A stretch of 64,000 nucleotides of DNA from Homarus americanus (lineage: Eukaryota; Arthropoda; Malacostraca; Decapoda; Nephropidae), in assembly GCF_018991925.1 (NCBI RefSeq), contig NW_024737068.1:2977353-3041352 (forward strand), in the 5' to 3' direction. The notes under the pieces were generated by a model. That model had not been told where the DNA came from. It searched no databases and saw only the letters and a program-made list of their open reading frames with translations. How positions within the stretch are numbered: the first letter of the stretch is position 1; every line of letters begins with the position of its first letter. Below, one piece after another: positions 13,601 to 24,749 of the stretch. The translations under genes were made by a program, and so were the position numbers.

Positions 13601-16431
13601 TTATATTCATGGTCGTGGTTGTTATAATTATATTCATGGTTGTTATATTCATTGTCGTGGTTGTTATAATCATAGTCGTGGTTGTTATATTCATGGTCGT
13701 GGTTGTTATATTCATGGTCGTGGTTGTTATAATTATGATCGTGGTTGTTATAATCATATTCGTGGATGTTATAATTATATTCGTGGTTGCTATAATCATG
13801 TGGGTTGTTAAAATCATTATCGTGGTTGTTTTAATCATGGTCGTTGTAGTTATAATCATGGTCGTGGTTGTTTTAATCATGGTCGTGGTTGTTATAATCA
13901 TGGTCGTGGTTGTTATAATCATGATCGTGTTGTTATATTCATGGTCGTTGTTTTTATATTCATGGTGTTGGTTGTTATAATCATGATCGTGGTTGTTATA
14001 ATCATGGTCGTGGATGTTATAATTATATTCGTGGTTGTTATAATCATGGCCGTGGTTGTTTTAATCTGGGTCGTGGTTGTTATAATCATGGTCGTGGTTG
14101 TTATAATCATAGCCGTGGTTGTTATAATCATGGTCGTGAGTGTTATAATCATGGTCCTGGTTGTTATATTCATGGTCGTGGTTGTTATAATCATGGTCGT
14201 GGTTGTTATAATCATAGCCGTGGTTGTTATAATCAATGTCGTGGTTGTTATAATCATGGACGTGTTTGTTATAATCATGATCGTGGTTGTTATATTCATG
14301 GTCGTGGTTGTTATAATCATAATCGTGGTTGTTATAATCGTGGTCGTGGTTGTTATAATTATATTCATGGTTGTTATAATCATGGTCGTGGTTGTTATAA
14401 TCATGGTCGTGGTTGTTATAATCATAGCTGTGGTTGTTATAATCATGGTCGTGAGTGTTATAATCATGGTCGTGGTTGTTATTATCATATTCGTTGTTGT
14501 TATAATAGTTGTCGTGGTTGTTATAATTATTGTCGTGGTTGTTATATCCATAGTCGTGGTTGTTATAATCATGGTCGTGGTTGTTATAATCATGGTCATG
14601 GTTGTTATAATTGTAGCCGTGGTTGTTATAATCAATGTCGTGGTTGTTATAATCATAGTCGTGGTTATTATATTCATGGTCGGGGTTGTTATAATCATAG
14701 TCGTGGTTGTTATAATCATGGTCGATGTTGTTATAATGATGGTCGTGGTTGTTATATTCATGGTTGTGGTTGTTATAATCATAATCGTGGTTGTTATAAT
14801 CGTGGTCGTGGTTGTTATAATCATGGTTGTGGTTGTTATAATCATGGTCGTGGCTGTTATAATCATGGTCGTGGTTGTTATATTCATGGTCGTGGTTGTT
14901 ATAATCATAGTCGTGGTTGTTATAATCATGGTCGTGGTTGTTATAATCATGGTCGTGGTTGTTATAATGATGGTCGTGGTTGTTATAATCATGATCGTGG
15001 TTCTTATATTGATGGTCGTGATTGTTTTCATTATAGTCGTGGTTGTTATAATGATGGTCGTGGTTGTTATAATCATAGTCGTGGTTGTTATATTCATGGT
15101 CGTGGTTGTTATAATCATAGTCGTGGTTGTGATGATAGTCGTGGTTGTTATAATCATAGTCGTGGCTGTTATACTCATTTTCGTGCTTGTTATAATCATG
15201 GTCGTGGTTCTTATAATCATGGTCGTGGTTGTTATAATCATAGTCGTGGTTGTTATAATCATGGAATTGGTTGTTATAATAATGGTCGTCGTTGTTATAA
15301 TCTAGGTCGTGATTGCTATAATCATAGTCGTTGTTGTTATAATCATAGTCGTGGTTGTTGTAATCATGGTCGTGGTTGTTATATTTATGGTCGTGGTTAT
15401 TATAATCATAGTCGTGGTTGTTTTAATAATGGTGTGTGGTTGTTTTAGTCATGTTCGTGGTTGTTATAATCATAGTCGTGGTTGTTATAATCATGGTCGT
15501 GGGTGTTATAATCATATTCGTGGTTGTTATAATCATAGTCGTGGTTGTTAAAATCAAGGTTGTGGTTATAATAATGGTCGTGGTTGTTATAATCATGGTC
15601 GTGGTTGTTTTAATCATGATCGTGGTTGTTATATTCATGGTCGAGGTGGTTATAATTATATTCATGGTTGTTATATTCATGGTCGTGGTGTTATAATCAT
15701 GGTCTTGGTTGTTATAATCATAGTCGTGGTTGTTATAATCATGGTCGTGAGTGTTATAATCATGGTCGTGGTTGTTATAATCATGTTCGTGGTTGTTATA
15801 ATTATTATCGTGGTTGTTATAATCATAGTCGTGATTGTCATAATCATGGTCGTGGTTGTTATAATCATGGTCGTGGTTCTTATATTCATGGTCATGGTTG
15901 TTTTAATCATAATCGTGGTTGTTATAATCGTGGTCGTGGTTGTTATAATTATATTCATGGTTGTTATATTCATGGTCGTGGTTGTTATAGTCATGGTCGT
16001 GGTTGTTATAATCATAGTCGTGGTTGTTATAATCATGGTCGTGAGTGTTATAATCATGGTCGTGGTTGTCATTATTATATTCGTGGTTGTTGTAATCATG
16101 GTCTTGGTTGTTATAATCATGTTCGTGGTTGTTATAATTATTGTCGTGGTTGTTATAATCATAGTCGTGATTGTCATAATCATGGTCGTGGTTGTTATAA
16201 TCATAGTCGTGGTTGTTATAATCATGGTCGTGGTTGTTATAATTATGGTCGTGGCTGTTATAATCATGATCGTGGTTGTTATATTCATGGTCGTGGTTGT
16301 TATAATCATAGTCGTGGTTGTTATAATCATGGTCGTGGTTGTTATAATCATGGTCGTGGTTGTTATAATAATGGTCGTGGTTGTTATAACTGGGCGGTCG
16401 GTTGGCAAAATCATGGTCGTGGTTGTTTTAA
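1653..16431 (+). repeat. 21-bp minisatellite array, left arm (G/T-rich strand on +)
   Basis: Continuous tandem array of about 700 units. The consensus unit is TTGTTATAATC followed by ATGGTCGTGG (21 bp). Units vary mainly at a few places: ATGG to ATAG, ATGA or ATAA; TATAATCAT to TATATTCAT or AATTATATT; and CGTGG to CGTGA or CGTGC. Occasional 18-bp units lack one triplet. Because 21 is a multiple of three, two + frames and two - frames stay open for thousands of bases (heptapeptides such as GRGCYNH, VVVVIIM and MIITTTT). I read these as artefacts, not genes. Variant units recur in blocks, so the array has higher-order structure. The array runs straight into an assembly gap. Confidence 0.97.
8691..15330 (+). 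repeat. Recurring landmark units showing higher-order structure in left arm
   Basis: A rare variant, TCTAGGTCGTGATTGC, occurs at 8691, 10392, 10863, 13271 and 15301, each time preceded by a GGTCGTCG-type unit. Spacings are about 1701, 471, 2408 and 2030 bp. Another marker, TTTTAATCTGGGTCGTGG, occurs near 7784, 9885 and 14058. Whole blocks of 0.5-2.4 kb have therefore been duplicated, with later gains and losses. Confidence 0.7.
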
Positions 16432-16531
16432 NNNNNNNNNNNNNNNNNNNNNNNNNNNNNNNNNNNNNNNNNNNNNNNNNNNNNNNNNNNNNNNNNNNNN
16501 NNNNNNNNNNNNNNNNNNNNNNNNNNNNNNN
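16432..16531. other. Assembly gap (100 N)
   Basis: Exactly 100 N, the usual placeholder for a gap of unknown size. The minisatellite has opposite strand orientation on the two sides, so the missing sequence contains either the inversion point or a false join. The last bases before the gap (16390-16410) also depart from the array consensus. Confidence 0.98.
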
Positions 16532-19500
16532 AATTATAACAACCACGACCATGAATATAACAACCACGACCATGAATATAACAACCACGACCATGATTAT
16601 AGCAACCACGACCATGATTAAAACAACCACGATCATGATTATGACAACCACGACCATGATTATAGCAACCACGCCCATGATTATAACAACCACGACTATG
16701 ATATAACAACCACGACATTGATTATAAAAACCACAGCTATGATTATAACAACCACGACCATGATTATAACAACCACGACCATGATTATAACAACCTCTAC
16801 TATGATTATAACAACCACGACCATGATTATAACAATCACGACTATGATTAAAACATCCACGACGACAATATATATAACAACCACAAACATGATTATAACA
16901 ACCACGACCATGATTATAACAACCACGAATATGAAAATAACAACCACGACTATGATTATAACAACCACGACTATGATTATAGCAACCACGACTATGATTA
17001 TAGCATCCACGACTATGATCATAATCACGACTATGATCATAATCACGATTATGATCATAATCACGACTATGATTATAACAACCACGACCATGATTATAAC
17101 AACCACGACTATGATTAAACAACCACGACATTGATTTTAAAAACCACAGCAATGATTTTAACAACCACTACTATGATTATAACAACCACGACCATGATTA
17201 TAACAATCACGACTATGATTAAAACAACCACGACCATGGTTATAACAACCACGAACATGATTATAACAACCACGACCATGATTATAACAACCACGAATAT
17301 GAAAATAATAACCACGACTATGATTATAACAACAAGACTATGATTATAGCAAACACGACTATGATTATAGCAACCACGAATATGATCATAATCACGACTA
17401 TGATCATAATCACGACTATGATTGTAACAACCACGACCATGATTATAACAACCACGACTATGATGATAACAACCACGACAATAATTATAACAACCACGAA
17501 CATGATTATAACAACCACGACTATGATTATAACAACCAAAACATTGATTATAACAACCACGGCTATGATTATACCAACCACGACCATGATTATAACAACC
17601 ACGACCATGATTATAACAACCACGAATATAATTATAACAACCACGACCACGATTATAACAACCACGATTATGATTATAACAACCACGACCATGAATATAT
17701 CAACCACGATCATGATTATAACAACCACGACCATGATTTTAACAACCACGATCATGATTATAACAACCGACCATGATTATAACAACCACGACCATGATTG
17801 CAACAACCACGGGCCTGGTGGCCTGGCCCGACCATGATTATAACCACGCCCGCCATTATAACAAGCTCGAATTTGATTTTAACAACCACGACCGCGATTA
17901 TAACAACAATGACCGCCAGTGCGCTTAACCAAAACATTGATTATAACAACCACGGCTATGATTATGCAACCATGAATATAATTATAACAACCACGACCAT
18001 GATTATAACAACCACGACTATGATTATAACAACCACGACCATGAACATAACAACCACGACCATGATTATAACAACCGCGACCATGATTACAACAACCACG
18101 ACCATGATTATAACAACCACGACAATGATTATAGCAACCACGCCCATGATTATAACAACCTCGAATATGATTTTAACAACCACAACCATGATTATTACAA
18201 CAATGACCATGATTATAACAACCACGACTATGATTATAACAACCACGACCATGATTATAACAACCACGATCATGATTGTAACAACCACGACTATGATTAC
18301 CCAGGCAACCACGACCGCATGATTGCCATGATTATAGCAACCACGCCCATGATTATTACAATCACGACTATGATTAAACAACCACGACAGTGATTATAAA
18401 AACCACAGCTATGATTATATCAACCACGACCATGATTATAACAATCACGTCTATGATTAAAACAACCACGACAATAATTATAACAACCACGCCCTTGATT
18501 ATAACAACCACGAACATGAATATGACAACCACGACCATGATTATAGCAACCACGACCATGATTAAAACAACCACGACCATGATTATAACAACCAGAACCA
18601 TGATTATAGCAACCACGCCCATTATTATTACAATCACGACTATGATTAAACAACCACGACAGTGATTATAAAAACCACAGCTATGATTATATCAACCACG
18701 ACCATGATTATAACAACCACGACCATGATTATAACAACCACTAATATGATTATAACAACCACGACCATGATTGTAACAATCACGACTATGATTAAAACAA
18801 CCACGACAATAATTATAACAACCACGAACATGATTATAACTACCACGACCATGATTATAACAACCACGAATATGAAAATAACAACCACGACTATGATTAT
18901 AACTACCACGACTATGATTATAACAACCCTGACCATGATTATAACAAGAATGACCATGATAATAACAACCACGACAATGATTATAGCAACCACGACCATG
19001 ATTATATCAACCACGATCATGATTATAACAACCACGACTATGATTATAACAACCACGACCATGATTATAACAATCACGACTATGATTAAAACAACCACGA
19101 CAATAATTATAACAACCACGCCATGATTATAACAACCACGACCATGAATATAACAACCACGACCATGATTATAGCAACCACGACCATGATTAAAACAACC
19201 ACGACCATGATTATGACAACCACGACCATGATTATAGCAACCACGCCCATGATTAAAACAACCACGACTATGATAAAACAACCACGACATTGATTATAAA
19301 AACCACAGCTATGATTATAACAACCACGACCATGATTATAACAACCACGACCATGATTATAACAACCTCTACTATGATTATAACAACCACGACCATGATT
19401 ATAACAATCACGACTATGATTAAAACATCCACGACGACAATATATATAACAACCACAAACATGATTATAACAACCACGACCATGATTATAACAACCACGA

Positions 19501-21744
19501 ATATGAAAATAACAACCACGACTATGATTATAACAACCACGACTATGATTATAGCAACCACGACTATGATTATAGCATCCACGACTATGATCATAATCAC
19601 GACTATGATCATAATCACGATTATGATCATAATCACGACTATGATTATAACAACCACGACCATGATTATAACAACCACGACTATGATTAAACAACCACGA
19701 CATTGATTTTAAAAACCACAGCAATGATTTTAACAACCACTACTATGATTATAACAACCACGACCATGATTATAACAATCACGACTATGATTAAAACAAC
19801 CACGACCATGGTTATAACAACCACGAACATGATTATAACAACCACGACCATGATTATAACAACCACGAATATGAAAATAATAACCACGACTATGATTATA
19901 ACAACAAGACTATGATTATAGCAAACACGACTATGATTATAGCAACCACGAATATGATCATAATCACGACTATGATCATAATCACGACTATGATTGTAAC
20001 AACCACGACCATGATTATAACAACCACGACTATGATGATAACAACCACGACAATAATTATAACAACCACGAACATGATTATAACAACCACGACTATGATT
20101 ATAACAACCAAAACATTGATTATAACAACCACGGCTATGATTATGCCAACCACGACCATGATTATAACAACCACGACCATGATTATAACAACCATGAATA
20201 TAATTATAACAACCACGACCACGATTATAACAACCACGATTATGATTATAACAACCACGACCATGAATATATCAACCACGATCATGATTATAACAACCAC
20301 GACCATGATTTTAACAACCACGATCATGATTATAACAACCACGACCATGATTATAACAACCACGACCATGATTATAACAACCACGAATATAATTATAACA
20401 ACCCCGACCATGATTATAGCAACCACGCCCATAATTATAACAACCTCGAATATGATTTAACAACCACGACCATGATTATAACAACAATGACCATGATTAT
20501 AACAACCAAAACATTGATTATAACAACCACGGCTATGATTATACCAACCACGACCATGATTATAACAACCACGACCATGATTATAACAACCACGAATATA
20601 ATTATAACAACCACGACCATGATTATAACAACCACGACTATGATTATAACAACCACGACCATGAACATAACAACCACGACCATGATTATAACAACCGCGA
20701 CCATGATTACAACAACCACGACCATGATTATAACAACCACGACAATGATTATAGCAACCACGCCCATGATTATAACAACCTCGAATATGATTTTAACAAC
20801 CACGACCATGATTATGACAACAATGACCATGATTATAACAACCACGACTATGATTATAACAACCACGACCATGATTATAACAACCACGATCATGATTGTA
20901 ACAACCACGACTATGATTATGACAACCACGACCATGATTATAGCAACCACGACCATGATTAAAACAACCACGACCATGATTATAACAACCAGAAACATGA
21001 TTATAGCAACCACGCCCATGATTATTACAATCACGACTATGATTAAACAACCACGACAGTGATTATAAAAACCACAGCTATGATTATATCAACCACGACC
21101 ATGATTATAACAATCACGTCTATGATTAAAACAACCACGACAATAATTATAACAACCACGCCCATGATTATAACAACCACGACCATGAATATGACAACCA
21201 CGACCATGATTATAGCAACCACGACCATGATTAAAACAACCACGACCATGATTATAACAACCAGAACCATGATTATAGCAACCACGCCCATGATTATTAC
21301 AATCACGACTATGATTAAACAACCACGACAGTGATTATAAAAACCACAGCTATGATTATATCAACCACGACCATGATTATAACAACCACGACCATGATTA
21401 TAACAACCACTACTATGATTATAACAACCACGTCCATGATTGTAACAATCACGACTATGATTAAAACAACCACGACAATAATTATAACAACCACGAACAT
21501 GATTATAACAACCACGACCATGATTATAACAACCACGAATATGAAAATAACAACCACGACTATGATTATAACAACCACGACTATGATTATAGCAACCACG
21601 ACTATGATTATAGCAACCATGACTATGATCATAATCACGACTATGATCATAATCACGACTATGATCATAATCACGACTATGATTATAACAACCACGACCA
21701 TGAATATAACAACCACGACTATGATTAAACAACCACGACATTGA
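16532..21744 (-). repeat. Higher-order duplication of ~2.6 kb within right arm
   Basis: The block starting at 16532 is repeated from about 19104. Matching variant patterns at 16718/19290, 17131/19703 and 17340/19912 give a shift of 2572 bp. Further on, 18390/21059 and 18662/21331 give 2669 bp, so one copy gained or lost about 97 bp between the two zones. Long stretches are identical unit by unit, showing a recent duplication. Confidence 0.85.
17806..17935. other. GC-rich aberrant patch inside the array
   Basis: The array is disturbed by CGGGCCTGGTGGCCTGGCCC and by CCGC in place of the usual CCAT. The sister block near 20370-20510 has ordinary units at the same place. A smaller patch of the same type lies at 18297-18335. 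It may be local sequencing error in this copy, or a true conversion event. Confidence 0.55.
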
Positions 21745-24050
21745 TTATAAAAACCGCAGCTATGATTATAACAAAAACGATTATGATAATAACAACCACG
21801 ACCATGATTATAACAACCACTACTATGATTATAACAACCACGACCATGATTTAACAATGACAACTATGAATAAAACAACCACGACAATAATTATAACAAC
21901 CACGAACATGATTATAACATCCACGACCATGATTATAACACTCACGACTATGATTATAACAACCACGACGATGATTATAACAACCACGACTATGATTATA
22001 GCAACCACGACTATGATCATAATCACGACTATGATCATAATCACGACTATGATTATAACAACCACGACCATGATTATAACAACCACTACTATGATTATAA
22101 CAACCACGACCATGATTTAACAATGACGACTATGAATAAAACACCCACGACAATAATTATAACAACCACGAACATGATTATAACATCCACGACCATGATT
22201 ATAACACTCACGACTATGATTATAACAACCACGACGATGATTATAACAACCACGACTATGATTATAGCAACCACGACTATGATCCTAATCACGACTATGA
22301 TCATAATCACGACTATGATTATAACAACCACGAACCATGATTATAACAACCACGACCAAGTTTATAACAACCACGACCATGATTATATCATCCACGACCA
22401 TGATTATAACAACCACGACCATGATTATAACAATCACGACTATGATTAAAACAACCACGACAATAATTATAACAACCACGCCCATGATTATAACAACCAC
22501 GACCATGAATATAACAACCACGACCATGATTATAGCAACCACGACCATGATTAAAACAACCACGACCATGATTATAATAACCACGACCATGATTATAGCA
22601 ACCACGCCCATGATTATAACAACCACGACTATGATTAAATAACAACCACGACCATGATTATAATAACCACGACTATGATTATAACAACCATGACGATGAT
22701 TATAACAACCACGACTATGATTATAGCAACCACGACTATGATCATAATCACGACTATGATCATAATCACGACTATGATTATAACAATCACGACCATGATT
22801 ATAACAACCACGACTATGAATACAACAACCACGACCATGATTATAACAATCACGACTATGATTAAAACAACCACGACAATATTATAACAACCACGCCCAT
22901 GATTATAACAACTACGACCATGAATATAACAACCACGACCATGATTATAGCAACCACGACCATGATTAAAACAACCACGCCATGATTATAACAACCACGA
23001 CCATGATTATAGCAACCACGCCCATGATTATAACAACACGACTATGATTAAATAACCACGACATGATTATAAAAACCACAGCTATGATTATAACAACCAC
23101 GACTATGATTATAACAACCACGACCATGATTATAACAACCACTACTATGATTATAACAACCACGACCATGATTATAACAATCACGACTATGATTAAAACA
23201 ACCATGACAATAATTATAACAACCACGAACATGATTATAACAACCACGACCATGATTATAACAACCACGAATATGAAAATAACAACCACGACTATGATTA
23301 TAACAACCACGACTATGATTATAGCAACCACGACTATGATTATAGCAACCACGACTATGATCATAATCACGACTATGATCATAATCACGACTATGATTAT
23401 AACAACCACGACCATGATTATAACAACCACGACCATGATTAAACAACCACGACATTTATTATAAAAACCACAGCTATGATTATAACAACCACGAATATGA
23501 TAATAACAACCACGACATTGATTATAACAACCACTACTATGATTATAACAACCACGACCATGATTATAACAATCACGACTATGATTAAAACAACCACGAC
23601 AATAATTATAACAACCACGACTATGAGTATAACAACCACGACCATGATTATAACACTCACGACTATGATTATAACAACCATGACGATGATTATAACAACC
23701 ACGACTATGATTATAGCAACCACGACTCTGATCATAATCTCGACTATGATCATAATCACGACTATGATTATAACAACCACGACCATGATTTTAACAACCA
23801 CGACCAAGATTATAACAACCACGACCATGATTATAACATCCACGACCATGATTATAACAACCACGACCATGATTATAACATCCTCGAATATGATTATAAC
23901 AACCATGACCATGATTATTACACTCACGACCATGATTATAACAACCACGACTATGATTATAACAACCACTACTTTGATTATAAGAACCACGACCATGATT
24001 ATAAGAACCACGACCATGATTATAATAACCACGACCATGATTATAACAAC

Positions 24051-24749
24051 GGGGACCATCTGGAAAACGATGTAGCTGTACGCTGTCAGCCGGACGGCGG
24101 TTGCCTGCTATCTAAGCACGAGCGTTCGAACTTTCACACCTCGGTAAACTGTACCACCGGACTCGTCACCGGGCACGAAGGGCCCACGATCACTTGTTAT
24201 TAACTAAAGCAAGATGATTCATTTCAGGGCCTAGTAACCTAGCTAGGTTCTGTTTCATGGATGCTAAACACGAAAGTTTTGTAACACACTACCAGAACTC
24301 ATTCAGTAACCAGAATCTCTCTTACCCGGAAACTATTCGTTGCGAAGAATCCACTGGTCAACAGCCAAAATGGTTCACATATGAGATCATGCTCACACAA
24401 CTATTTTCATATTGCTGAATTCGAATCTGATATTTGTTTTGTTCTATCAGACCAGGTTTTATAAAAAAATCAATAGGTACAAATATTTAATATTCCATCA
24501 CGTGTCGTGCAAAAGATGAGATTATCTCACGTGACTGTGCTTTCATGACTAATTTCATATTAATGAATATTAATTGGATGTTTCATTCTACCATCAGACC
24601 TACTTTCTTAAAGAATAAAAAAAATAGTAAATATAGTAACATTATCGCGTCATGCAAGATACAATTTTAAACCTATCACAGATAAGCTCATAAAAAATTG
24701 TACCAAAAAACATAAGTTCAAATCCTTTATAATGACAAAATATGAAGTT
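24051..24749. other. Spacer between array and the minus-strand ORF
   Basis: Unique, AT-rich sequence after the first ~150 bp. No coding region, RNA gene or clear terminal inverted repeat was found. It would hold the 3' flank of the 24750-26405 gene. Confidence 0.5.

Larger units (their letters stand above)
16532..24050 (-). repeat. 21-bp minisatellite array, right arm (inverted)
   Basis: The same 21-bp family as the left arm but as its reverse complement: ATGATTATAAC followed by AACCACGACC. About 350 units. It also contains short runs of 18-bp units built on GACTATGATCATAATCAC (for example 17008-17068, 19590-19640 and 21630-21680), which are absent or rare in the left arm. The array ends sharply at 24050, where unit sequence gives way to unique sequence. 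Confidence 0.97.

Noticed and set aside
1772..15696. Very long ORFs (up to 1543 codons) on both strands over the minisatellite
   Set aside because: Four frames are open at once because the unit is 21 bp. The peptides are simple heptad copies with no domain and the frames end wherever a unit mutates.
1653..24050. CRISPR-like or DNA-origin iteron array
   Set aside because: There are no spacers between repeats and the context is eukaryotic transposons.
1653..24050. TATAAT every 21 bp as bacterial-type promoters
   Set aside because: The hexamer is part of the repeat unit and has no partner -35 element or downstream gene; it is irrelevant in a eukaryotic genome.
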